Below, piece after piece: positions 8,600 to 15,791 of a stretch of DNA of 64,000 nucleotides (the stretch's first letter is position 1; every line of letters starts with the position of its first letter). The translations under genes were made by a program, and so were the position numbers. The DNA comes from Poriferisodalis sp022821985. GTDB taxonomy: Bacteria; Actinomycetota; Acidimicrobiia; Acidimicrobiales; Poriferisodalaceae. A model generated the notes under the pieces. The model did not search any database and had not been told where the DNA came from. It saw only the letters and a program-made list of their open reading frames with translations. The stretch is taken from assembly GCF_965219595.1 (NCBI RefSeq), contig NZ_OZ244781.1, positions 620,001-684,000 on the forward strand, written 5' to 3'.

Positions 8600-9054
8600 G
8601 TGCGCTCGCCGAGGCCACGTATCTGCCGGAAGGCCTCACCCAGCCTGCTCCGATGCGCGACGGGATGGATGCGCCGTACTGGGAGGGCACCCGCGAGCAC
8701 GAGCTGCGAGTGCAGCGCTGCGCCGACTGCGGCACTCACCAATGGGGACCCGACTGGGTGTGCCATGCCTGCCAGTCGCTCAATGTCGAGTGGGTGACGG
8801 TCGAGCCCACAGCGCGCATCTACTCCTGGCAGCGCGTGCACCACCCGGTGCATCCGGCGCTGGCCGAGCACGGCCCGTACATCGTGGTGCTGGTCGAGCT
8901 GCCCCACGCCGACAACCTGCGCATGATCGGCAACCTGCTCGGCGACCCGATGCAGGACATCGTCATAGGCAGCGACGTCGAGGCCGTCTTCGAGGACCAC
9001 GACAACGGCAGCCCGCCCTACACCCTCGTCCACTGGCAGGTCACCGCCACTTGA
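8596..9054 (+). CDS. DUF35 OB-fold zinc-ribbon protein, thiolase partner
   Basis: A 152-residue protein with an N-terminal helix, a zinc ribbon of two CxxC pairs (CADC and CHAC, near residues 43 and 57), and an OB-fold barrel beginning near residue 70 (ARIYSWQRVHHPVHP). DUF35 proteins bind acyl-CoA and pair with thiolase-like proteins as hydratase or aldolase subunits. Start and stop overlap as ATGA with the thiolase-like gene, indicating translational coupling and probable complex formation. Confidence 0.85.
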   Translation: MSALAEATYLPEGLTQPAPMRDGMDAPYWEGTREHELRVQRCADCGTHQWGPDWVCHACQSLNVEWVTVEPTARIYSWQRVHHPVHPALAEHGPYIVVLVELPHADNLRMIGNLLGDPMQDIVIGSDVEAVFEDHDNGSPPYTLVHWQVTAT

Positions 9055-9098
9055 ACGCTGGGGCCGGCCCTGCTCAAGCGGCTGATGCAAACGGCGGC

Positions 9099-9287
9099 AA
9101 CAGCGTCGGCGATCGCTTCATCACCCCTACTCAAGAACGCGACCCATGCCGACGTCATCAATGAGCACAGTGTCCGCCGATCGTCCGGCACTGTCAGCGG
9201 GCCGCGTCACAGGTGCTCGACGCGGCCTCCACGCATGGCTTCGAGGTCGCCGTCCCAACCGGTGCCGCGCATGGCAAGCGCCTCCTC
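9099..9287 (-). pseudogene. Fossil vapBC: 3' end of vapB and 5' end of vapC
   Basis: Aligns base for base, with scattered mismatches, to the intact vapBC locus at about 10896-11084. On the minus strand it encodes the last 26 residues of the antitoxin (EEALAMRG...RVEHL, then stop) and then the GTG start of the toxin. A one-base insertion around LID shifts the toxin frame and ends it after about 27 codons. The vapB 5' end is missing: homology stops at about 9287, exactly where the stop codon of the neighbouring secreted-protein gene lies. Confidence 0.8.
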
Positions 9288-10155
9288 AGCTGCCGCCGAC
9301 CCACACGTCGCAACGTGCGTTGTCGCCTTTCCAGCAGTCGACAAGGGTCTGCCCGTTGGCGAGGTCCGGCCATTTGTCGGTGTCGGTGCCGAGCCCGGAA
9401 GCGAAGCTGTCGCCTGCCCAGCATTGCACCCACACCGGCTCGGACGTGGTGCCGGTGACGGTCTGCCATTGGCTCTGCGGCACCCACGGCTCGGGCACCT
9501 TGAACGACGTCACCGACCGGACGCCTGCCTGCACGCAGCCGGAGCCGGTCAGCCAGCCGCCGGTGCTGCCGGGATGGGTCGGGACACTGGACTCGCCTGC
9601 ACATTCGGGAGGAGCGTTGTCTGCACCGAACTGGGCGATGAGAGCGGCACAGTCCCAGCCCCAGTAGTCGATGACGTCCTGAGCGGACCCGCCCGGCTGC
9701 GTCGAGTAGTCGTACACGCCGTCGGAGTTCGCGTCGCCGGTGCCGTCCCCTGAGCCGACGTCAGGCGGGAACGCGTGGCACCAGCCGTCGCCGAAGCCAC
9801 CGCTGTAGCAGTCGATGACGCCGTACGTGCCGGTCGGCGGCCACATATCGCCACTGTCGCCGGCACCGAAACCTGCCGCGAAGCAGTGAACGTGATACAT
9901 GCCGCCTTGCCACACGACCGGTCCGCTGCCGCCTTTCACGGCCGCAGTCGAAGCTCCCCAGCCGGGCCACGTCCCGGTCCCGGAGCACACCACTGCGCCG
10001 TCCGGGGCGCCGTCAGCAGCGGTCTCCGCAGAAGCAGAAGGCACCGCGACAACGAGCAGCATCGCAGCAGCAAACGCTGCGCTCGCGAGCCGCCGACAAA
10101 TCCGCCGTGTCCCCATCGAAATTTTCGTGGACTGCGTTGCAGGCGCGGTCTTCAT
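9286..10155 (-). CDS. Secreted protein of unknown function
   Basis: A 289-residue protein with an export signal: a basic stretch (RRICRR), a hydrophobic core (AAFAAAMLLVVAV) and a PSASA-like cleavage site near residue 43. The mature part is rich in glycine, tryptophan, aspartate and cysteine, with repeated small motifs (VHCFAAGFG, VIDCYSGGFG, VQCWAGDSF, VDCWKGDN) that look like four diverged copies of a [VI]xC[WYF]xG unit, suggesting disulfide-stabilised repeats. No family recognised. The C-terminal codons run up to the fossil vapB, so the end of this gene may have been rebuilt by that junction. An internal ATG at 10116 is an alternative start. Confidence 0.65.
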   Translation of the reverse strand: MKTAPATQSTKISMGTRRICRRLASAAFAAAMLLVVAVPSASAETAADGAPDGAVVCSGTGTWPGWGASTAAVKGGSGPVVWQGGMYHVHCFAAGFGAGDSGDMWPPTGTYGVIDCYSGGFGDGWCHAFPPDVGSGDGTGDANSDGVYDYSTQPGGSAQDVIDYWGWDCAALIAQFGADNAPPECAGESSVPTHPGSTGGWLTGSGCVQAGVRSVTSFKVPEPWVPQSQWQTVTGTTSEPVWVQCWAGDSFASGLGTDTDKWPDLANGQTLVDCWKGDNARCDVWVGGS

Positions 10156-10263
10156 GCTTCAGACATTAGAGCATGCGCCAATAGGCGCTGAACTGCGGAA
10201 ACGCTGTGTCCAGCAACTTGCTCTCTGGTCCTCTGACCTGCGGGTTTGAAGCCAAGTCCGGCA

Positions 10264-10470
10264 TCAAGCACGAAATGCACTGAAATCCGCGCCGCCCCAA
10301 GCGCGAAACGACTCCGTCAACTGCGCTGTGGCAACATCAGACAGGGCCATCGGACATGTCCTCCTCGATGAGTGAGTGATTGCTCTCACCGAGGATCGTG
10401 CCGATGGCCCACCAGACCGCGGACCCTCTCAGCTACCCCAAACCCCACCACTCACCGGGACGCTGCCAGC
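10264..10470 (-). mobile_element. Insertion-sequence end remnant (IS256-like?)
   Basis: Read on the minus strand: a terminal-repeat-like CGTCCCGGTGAGTGGTGGGG (near 10445-10464), about 90 bases of leader, GAGGAGG, then an ATG at 10350 opening a frame that stops after 28 codons. The layout (end repeat, short leader, strong ribosome site, truncated transposase start) is that of an insertion-sequence end. The family name is a guess. A copy of the end repeat occurs at 40976-41014. No transposase body is visible in either place. Confidence 0.4.
10344..10410. repeat. Perfect 10-bp inverted repeat, GGGCCATCGG / CCGATGGCCC
   Basis: Arms lie at 10344-10353 and 10401-10410 with a 47-base loop, inside the insertion-sequence-like leader. 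The right-reading arm spans the start codon of the truncated frame on the minus strand, so it could sequester translation initiation, a known way of limiting transposase expression. That role is inference. Confidence 0.45.
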
Positions 10471-10482
10471 CATACGGGGATA

Positions 10483-10528
10483 CAGGCGATCGCGCGCCGC
10501 AACTCCGCGCATCCCGACGACGTCGAGG
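10483..10528 (+). repeat. Fragment of the 5' end of the metallo-beta-lactamase gene
   Basis: Matches 39 of 46 bases of 12896-12941, which cover the start region and first codons of the ferredoxin/metallo-beta-lactamase gene. It has no downstream continuation here and ends in a stop codon soon after, so it is a stranded gene fragment abutting the insertion-sequence end. Confidence 0.6.
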
Positions 10529-10566
10529 ATTGAGTAGAGCGTCTACGTGTTCGGCGAGGTACGGAG

Positions 10567-11004
10567 TCAAGTCGCAGATGCGGGATGGACTTGCAGCTGA
10601 GTGTGCTGAGCGAGCGCCGTGAAATCGCGGTCGGCGTGCAGCACCTCTGCGCCGCTCCTGATGGCGATCGCAGCAATGAGGCAGTCGATCGTATTGCGCA
10701 CCGTCGCGCCAGACCGTCGGCACGTTCGGTACAGCAGCGCTGCTCGCTGGTAATCGACCGAATTGGTCGGAATCAACTTCGCACGACCGAGCAATGCACG
10801 CAGCCGAGCCAGATGCACTTCGTCACGGGCACCTGCCAGCACTTCCATGCGGACTGCGTCACAGGTGAGCACGCCGCCGACGAGCGCAGACTCGACTGCG
10901 TCAGCGATCGCGTCGTCGCTGCCACGCAAGTACGCGACCCATGCCGACGTCTCAATGAGCACTGCTTCCGCCGGTCGGCCGACACTGCCAGCGGGCTGTG
11001 TCAC
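10567..11004 (-). CDS. vapC: PIN-domain toxin VapC
   Basis: A 145-residue PIN-domain ribonuclease, toxin of a type II toxin-antitoxin pair. Acidic positions of the PIN active site are seen in the first strand (LIETSAWVAYLRG, with Glu where most VapCs have Asp), in DAVRMEVLAG, and in NTIDCLIAAIA and HADRDF near the C terminus. The GTG start overlaps the vapB stop as GTGA. The toxin would cleave RNA, commonly tRNA or rRNA, when the antitoxin is lost. The Asp-to-Glu change is conservative and does not by itself argue for inactivity. Confidence 0.85.
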   Translation of the reverse strand: MTQPAGSVGRPAEAVLIETSAWVAYLRGSDDAIADAVESALVGGVLTCDAVRMEVLAGARDEVHLARLRALLGRAKLIPTNSVDYQRAALLYRTCRRSGATVRNTIDCLIAAIAIRSGAEVLHADRDFTALAQHTQLQVHPASAT

Positions 11005-11210
11005 AGGTGCTCGACGCGGCCTCCGCGCATGGCTTCCAGGTCGCCGTCCCAACCGGTGCCGCGCATGGCAAGTGCCTCCTCGAGCGACATCGGTTCCTCG
11101 GAGGCGAGTTCCAAGGCGAAGTTCACTGCTGCTCGCTTGCTGCTGAGTCCATAGCGCTGCATGACACGCATGCACGCAGCCTCGTCGATGTCAATGTTTG
11201 TGCGTGCCAT
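11001..11210 (-). CDS. vapB: VapB-type antitoxin
   Basis: A 69-residue antitoxin with the MARTNIDIDE opening of the VapB family: a beta-strand for DNA binding, a helix (AACMRVMQRYGL), then SSKRAAVNFAL. The C-terminal tail (EEALAMRGTGWDGDLEAMR) would wrap the toxin. It sits directly upstream of vapC and overlaps its start. A TATTAT -10 box six bases before the ATG suggests a leaderless transcript that VapBC would autoregulate. Confidence 0.85.
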   Translation of the reverse strand: MARTNIDIDEAACMRVMQRYGLSSKRAAVNFALELASEEPMSLEEALAMRGTGWDGDLEAMRGGRVEHL

Positions 11211-11216
11211 ACACTA

Positions 11217-11222
11217 ATAATA
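11217..11222 (-). promoter_or_regulatory. Probable -10 element of the vapBC promoter
   Basis: TATTAT on the minus strand lies six bases before the vapB start codon in an otherwise GC-rich region. The spacing implies a leaderless mRNA. No clear -35 was found. Confidence 0.45.
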
Positions 11223-11277
11223 CACCTAGCCGTTGTGGGCTGGATCGGTGGACGCGCTCGATTGGCGCGGGCGGGAC

Positions 11278-11308
11278 TTACCATCTGCGAGAGCCGCAAG
11301 GGGGTGCA
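11278..11308 (+). repeat. Solo copy of the metallo-beta-lactamase upstream segment
   Basis: TTACCATCTGCGAGAGCCGC and the bases that follow match 12865-12897, the segment just before the ferredoxin/metallo-beta-lactamase gene, with few changes. No gene follows in register, so it is another stranded fragment. The remaining bases to 11551 hold no supported gene. Confidence 0.5.
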
Positions 11309-11551
11309 TGCGGCATCGCGCTCCGACCGGGTCTGGGCGATCTCGACATCAAGCATCGGGAAACCGAACGACTCCTGCATCTCGACAAGCATGTCGAGCC
11401 GGTCCTGCTGGGACTGGAAGGGGTCGGGTGTCGTGTGGCCTCTGACAGGGACATGTGTCAGAGATGCTGCGCGTGTCACTGTCGGGTTTGGCGAGGACTC
11501 AGCCCGTCGTCGCCGTGACATGCGCAGTTGATGTCTGTTCGTGCTCGATTA

Positions 11552-11581
11552 TTGAAAAAACAGCAGCGAACTGTGTAATTT
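11552..11581 (+). promoter_or_regulatory. Promoter of DUF4143 ATPase gene
   Basis: TTGAAA (11552-11557) and TAATTT (11576-11581) are separated by 18 bases, and the ATG follows six bases after the -10 box. This is one of the best sigma-70-like promoters in the window and implies a leaderless message. Confidence 0.5.
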
Positions 11582-11587
11582 CAAGGT

Positions 11588-12754
11588 ATGGGTTCTGAGC
11601 TGGTCCCTCGCGATGCTGCGCTGCTCATCGAGGCTGCCCTCGGGCGGAGCCCGGTCGTGGGACTCATCGGGGCCCGGCAGTGCGGCAAGACGACGCTCGC
11701 GCGCCAGTTCGTCGCGGCCAGCTCGCCGAACTACTTCGATCTCGAGGACCCTCTCAGCCTCGCCCGGCTGGATGAGCCCATGACCGCGCTCGGGCCGCTG
11801 TCGGGCCTGGTCGTCATCGACGAAGTGCAGCGCCGGCCAGACCTGTTCGGGGTGCTGCGCGTGCTCGCTGACCGCGAGGGCACTCCGGCGAGGTTCTTGG
11901 TGCTTGGCAGCGCCGGCCCTGAATTGCTCCGTCAGAGCGCAGAGTCGCTGGCCGGTCGCATCGAGTACATCGAGCTCACCGGCTTGCAGGCAAGCGAGCT
12001 GGGCGCTGAGCGCATGGAGACGCTGTGGCTGCGCGGCGGGTTTCCGCGTTCGCTGCTTGCCGCCAGCGCCAGCGACAGCCTGATCTGGCGCAAGTCATAC
12101 GTGCAGACATTCGTCGAGCGCGACCTGCCGCAGTTCGGGGCGGGGATCGCAGTGCCGACGATCCATCGCCTGATGCTCATGCTGGCTCACTACCACGGCC
12201 AGATTGTCAACGTCCGCGCGCTCGCGACCACCCTGAGCATCAGCGAGACCACCGTGCGGCGCTATCTCGACCTGATGGAGCACCTCTTCCTCGTCCGCCA
12301 GCTTCGCCCGTGGCACGAGAACCTCCGCAAACGACAGGTCAAGCGCCCCAAGCTCTACTTCCGCGATTCGGGACTGTTCCACCACCTGATCGGGGCAGGC
12401 ACTATGGACGAACTGCTCACCGATCCCCGGCTCGGTGCGTCCTGGGAGGGCTTCATCCTCGAGAAGACCCTCGCCGAGGCGCGTCCCGACCAGGCGTACT
12501 TCTGGGCAACCCACGCGGGCGCGGAACTCGATCTGCTGCTCTTTGCCAGTGGCCGCAGGATCGGCGTGGAGATCAAGCGGGTCGACGCCCCCCGCCGCAC
12601 GCCGTCCATGACCGCAGCACTGCGCGATCTGTCGCTCGACATGCTCTGTGTCATCTACCCCGGCGATCTGCGGTACCAGATCGGCGAGCAGATCATCGCG
12701 ATCCCCGCAGCGGAGCCCTTCTCCGCCGAAGCGACGCACTGGACCGGCGAATAG
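11588..12754 (+). CDS. AAA ATPase with DUF4143 C-terminal domain
   Basis: A 388-residue protein: P-loop GARQCGKTT near residue 28, Walker B LVVIDEVQRRPDL near residue 77, and sensor-like LVLGSAGPELL. A winged-helix-like middle part follows (LATTLSISETTVRRYLDLME). The C-terminal DUF4143 region carries the PD-(D/E)xK-like pattern ELDLLLF then GVEIKRV. Such proteins are common in bacterial accessory regions and their role is unclear. It is complete in length. A distant homologue lies at 34104-35306. It neighbours a toxin-antitoxin locus and gene fragments, consistent with accessory DNA. Confidence 0.85.
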   Translation: MGSELVPRDAALLIEAALGRSPVVGLIGARQCGKTTLARQFVAASSPNYFDLEDPLSLARLDEPMTALGPLSGLVVIDEVQRRPDLFGVLRVLADREGTPARFLVLGSAGPELLRQSAESLAGRIEYIELTGLQASELGAERMETLWLRGGFPRSLLAASASDSLIWRKSYVQTFVERDLPQFGAGIAVPTIHRLMLMLAHYHGQIVNVRALATTLSISETTVRRYLDLMEHLFLVRQLRPWHENLRKRQVKRPKLYFRDSGLFHHLIGAGTMDELLTDPRLGASWEGFILEKTLAEARPDQAYFWATHAGAELDLLLFASGRRIGVEIKRVDAPRRTPSMTAALRDLSLDMLCVIYPGDLRYQIGEQIIAIPAAEPFSAEATHWTGE

Positions 12755-12901
12755 GCCAAACCCGGCAGTGACACTCGGGAATCTTGTGTATCGGGCGCGG
12801 TGTTGGGCTCAAAACTGTAGTAGGCCTCCCAGACGCTCGGCCCTTGCTCGGGCGGCAGCGGCGCTTACCATCTGGGAGAACCGCATGAGGGGGTGCAGGC
12901 G

Positions 12902-13504
12902 ATGGCGCGTCTTGACTCCGCGCATCCCGAGAACGTCGAGGGGCCTTGGTTCGTCGACACCCGCTGCATCCGTTGCGATGTGGCCCGGCACTGGGCGCCG
13001 GGGCTCATCGAGATGGACCGTGACGGGCGCTCCTACCTGGCCCGCCAACCCGACGGCCCTGAAGAAACTGCTGCGCTGTGGAGGGCCGCAGAGGCCTGTC
13101 CGACGCAGTCGATCGGCAACATGGAGATCCGCCGACCGCCTGACCCATCGTTTCCCCACCAGCTGACGCCCGGCGTCTGGGCGCTCGGTCACACCGAGGG
13201 ATCGGTGGTGTTCCATGTGGACGGCCGCTGGCTGTTCACCGGCGACACGCTGCAATGGAACCAGCGTCGCAACGAACTCGACCTCTTCCCGGAGCAGACC
13301 TTCCAATCCTGGGATGTACTGGCCGACTCGATGGATCGGCTCTCGCAGCTCCGAGTCGAGTGGGTGTTCGCCGGTCACGGCATGTGGCACAACGTCGGCA
13401 CCGAGCTCTACGCCGAGCAGATGGCCCGCCTCGGCGCCGACATGCGTCACATCGGCCAGGTCGGGTGGTCACAGCGGCCTCACGCAGCTTATGGCTGGTA
13501 CTGA
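12902..13504 (+). CDS. Ferredoxin-like / metallo-beta-lactamase protein with internal deletion
   Basis: About 200 residues. The N-terminal part has CIRC and a later CPTQSIG, the remains of the ferredoxin-like domain seen in a family of actinobacterial and cyanobacterial metallo-beta-lactamase proteins. The C-terminal part has the late lactamase strands: LGHTEGSVVFHV, WLFTGDTLQWN and VFAGHG. The 80-100 residues that normally lie between, including the first metal-binding HxHxDH-like segment, are absent: the frame passes straight from RPPDPSF to TPGVWALGH. The ATG at 12902 lies nine bases after GAGGGGG; a GTG at 12893 is also in frame. It is probably not an active hydrolase. Confidence 0.65.
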   Translation: MARLDSAHPENVEGPWFVDTRCIRCDVARHWAPGLIEMDRDGRSYLARQPDGPEETAALWRAAEACPTQSIGNMEIRRPPDPSFPHQLTPGVWALGHTEGSVVFHVDGRWLFTGDTLQWNQRRNELDLFPEQTFQSWDVLADSMDRLSQLRVEWVFAGHGMWHNVGTELYAEQMARLGADMRHIGQVGWSQRPHAAYGWY

Positions 13505-14108
13505 GCCCGACGAGCGGCCTCGCCGGAATGACGCGGCCGGCTCGAAGCCTCGCCGACCGGCGTGGTGGACCGTCGGCGTGATCCTGATCCGGCTCCTGAC
13601 GAGCCAGGTATTCCTGATCGCGTTGGTGGTGTGGAGCTTTATGTGGGTCACCGTCGGTGCCAGCTGGGCAGGGCCGCTGTTCATCGTCGCAGTCATCGCC
13701 TTGGCAATCCGCAGGGGGCTCGACGAGCGACGCCGCGGACGTTCCGGGGCCGAATCCGCACGCCGTTCGCCTCGCCGCAGCCCTCGGCCTCGACGTGTAC
13801 GCGGCCACCGCGACCTCGATGACGACTGGGACCCGGACGAGCTGGACTCAGAAGACTGGGACGCGGACGACGAAGGGGACGAGATCGAGGAGCATTGGGA
13901 CGACGACTGGGACGATCGTCCGCGCTCACGGCCACGCAGGCACTGGACCCGTCGCGCCGCTTGGTGGGACGACACCGACGATGATGACGACGACGATGCC
14001 GACTGGGACAACGGCTGGGGCGACGACGAGAACAGTCGGCGGCCGCGGCGCAGGCACCGCTCGGACTCATGGGCGTCCGACGCCTGGGATGACGACGACT
14101 ACATCTGA
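13491..14108 (+). CDS. Small membrane protein with long charged acidic tail
   Basis: A 205-residue protein whose start overlaps the preceding stop by 14 bases. Two hydrophobic segments are predicted near residues 25-45 (WWTVGVILIRLLTSQVFLIAL) and 48-70. The last 120 residues are a low-complexity mix of Asp, Glu, Arg and Trp with repeated DDDWD, DWDAD, DDDWDDR and DDDDDDD runs. No family recognised. Such tails can bind cations or act as flexible linkers. Expression is probably coupled to the gene upstream. Confidence 0.6.
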   Translation: MAGTEPDERPRRNDAAGSKPRRPAWWTVGVILIRLLTSQVFLIALVVWSFMWVTVGASWAGPLFIVAVIALAIRRGLDERRRGRSGAESARRSPRRSPRPRRVRGHRDLDDDWDPDELDSEDWDADDEGDEIEEHWDDDWDDRPRSRPRRHWTRRAAWWDDTDDDDDDDADWDNGWGDDENSRRPRRRHRSDSWASDAWDDDDYI

Positions 14109-14196
14109 CCTGCCGCACCGGCCAAGCCCGCCGGGCGCAGCGCCCTCACGCCACGCACGGCTGTTGCTGAGCCAATGCAGCACACAGCCCAGCGGA

Positions 14197-14604
14197 TCAG
14201 CCGTGCTGGTCGGGGCCAGCCTTGGTGATGTGAAAGCGAACGAGGCAGCGCTTGTCCTCCACCATCGCGCGGCGGTAGTCGTCCCAGTCGGGGTGCTCGC
14301 CCTGCAGCGCGCGGTAGTACTCCACCAGCGGGCCCAGCGCGGCCTCGCCGGAAACGATCTCTGCCTGGCACTCGAGCTGGACCCAGCGGCCCAGCCATTT
14401 CTCGGGGAACACGCACAGCCACGACTGCGGGTCGCGATGCAGGTTCTTGACCTTGAACGCCGTGTCCCGGGTGCTCATCACCACCGTGTCATCGACCACG
14501 GCCAACGTCACCGGCGACAGCTGCGGCGTCCCGTCGCGTGCCTTGGTGGCCAGCACAGCGCGGTCGTTGCTGCGCACATAGTCCAATGCCTTGGAGATCT
14601 CCAT
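14197..14604 (-). CDS. PPOX-class (split-barrel) F420/FMN-dependent oxidoreductase
   Basis: A 135-residue split-barrel protein. The N terminus (LDYVRSNDRAVLATKARDG then PQLSPVTLAVV) and the segment STRDTAFKVKNLHRDPQS are typical of the PPOX-type F420-dependent reductases common in actinobacteria. They reduce substrates such as biliverdin or quinones using F420H2 or FMN. It is divergent from the luciferase-like gene, with 129 bases between the two starts holding both promoters. An ATG seven codons upstream is an alternative start. Confidence 0.75.
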   Translation of the reverse strand: MEISKALDYVRSNDRAVLATKARDGTPQLSPVTLAVVDDTVVMSTRDTAFKVKNLHRDPQSWLCVFPEKWLGRWVQLECQAEIVSGEAALGPLVEYYRALQGEHPDWDDYRRAMVEDKRCLVRFHITKAGPDQHG

Positions 14605-14733
14605 GCGCGCAGCTTCGCACATACGAGCCCGGCGGCCGGGGCCGCCGACCCGGCCCGGGCCTCGCGCAACGAGCCGCAGCACGTCAGAACCGGCAGTCCT
14701 GTGGCACCGAGCGCGGTTCGCGAGACTGCCGCC

Positions 14734-15711
14734 ATGAAGATCTCTGCTGCGTTCCCGCCCGTTCCCGAGACGCCAGACCACATCGTGCTGGCCGAAGAGC
14801 TCGGCTACGAGACCGCCTGGGTGTACGACACCCCGGCACTGCAGCTCGACGTGTGGATGACGCTCGCACTCGCCGGCGTGCGCACAGAGCGCATCCGCCT
14901 GGGTCCTGGCGTGCTGATTCCGTCGCTGCGCCACCCGATGACCACGGCTGCGGCCATCGCCACGCTGGTCGGGCTCATCGGGCCTGAACGAGTCATCATC
15001 GGTGCTGGCACCGGATTCACCGGCCGCCGGGCCATGGGCCAGAAGCCGCTGCGCTGGGCCGAGTTCCCCGGCATGGTCGCAGATACCCAGGCACTGCTTC
15101 GGGGCGAGACCGTCGAGGTCAACGGCAGGGCGGCACGCATGCTGCATTGGCCGGGCCAAGCGGTGGAGCGGCCCATCGAGGTGCCATGGATCCTGGGCGT
15201 GAACGGCCCTCGGGGCCTCGCCGCAGCTGCCCAGATGGGCTGCGGGGTGTTCACCTCACGGCCCCGCCCCGACGCCGACTACGCCGGGATCGACGACGTG
15301 ATTCTCCTCGGCTTCGGAACCATCATGAACGACGACGAGACGATCGAGTCTGAGCGCGTCATGGACACCGCCGGACCGGGTGTGAGCGTGGCGTACCACG
15401 CCTTCCTCGAGCAGCGCGACGCCCGGCTCAGCACGCTGCCCAACGCCGAACGCTTCAGCGAGATCACCGGCCCCATGGACCCCGACACCCTCCACCTCTC
15501 GCTCCACGAAGGCCATCTCACCGAGCTCAACCCGATCGACCGGCAGGTGCTCACCCCCGAATCGCTGCGCATTGCCCCGTTCGTCTGCCATGCCGGCGAG
15601 GTGCCCGAGCGCATGGAACGCCTCGCCGCCGCAGGCATCACCGAAGTCGCGTTCCAGCCGATGGGCGATGTAGAACGCGAGCTGCGCGCCTTCGCCGCCG
15701 CGGCGCTCTGA
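14734..15711 (+). CDS. Luciferase-like (LLM class) F420-dependent oxidoreductase
   Basis: A 325-residue TIM-barrel enzyme of the bacterial luciferase-like family. The opening KISAAFPP, HIVLAEELGYETAWVYD near residue 20, RIRLGPGVLIPSLRHP, and the GAGTGFTGRRAMG loop match F420-dependent members. It probably oxidises or reduces a small organic substrate with F420; the substrate is not predictable. Divergent transcription with a PPOX-type F420 protein supports F420 as the shared cofactor. The ATG at 14734 starts exactly at the conserved first strand. Confidence 0.8.
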   Translation: MKISAAFPPVPETPDHIVLAEELGYETAWVYDTPALQLDVWMTLALAGVRTERIRLGPGVLIPSLRHPMTTAAAIATLVGLIGPERVIIGAGTGFTGRRAMGQKPLRWAEFPGMVADTQALLRGETVEVNGRAARMLHWPGQAVERPIEVPWILGVNGPRGLAAAAQMGCGVFTSRPRPDADYAGIDDVILLGFGTIMNDDETIESERVMDTAGPGVSVAYHAFLEQRDARLSTLPNAERFSEITGPMDPDTLHLSLHEGHLTELNPIDRQVLTPESLRIAPFVCHAGEVPERMERLAAAGITEVAFQPMGDVERELRAFAAAAL

Positions 15712-15791
15712 GCCACGCAGCGCTTTCCGCCGGCGAGGGCAATGCAATGCTCAGTCCCGGCTCGCGGCTGCCATCTGGCACTATCGGGGCG

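Noticed and set aside
13800..14100. Repetitive GAC/GAT-rich stretch considered as a simple-sequence repeat
   Set aside because: It is coding low complexity (acidic tail) with varied codons, not a mononucleotide or fixed-unit repeat.
13657..15711. A 684-codon frame joining the acidic-tail region with the luciferase-like enzyme
   Set aside because: Only the part from 14734 is a real protein. The upstream part is the shifted frame of another gene.
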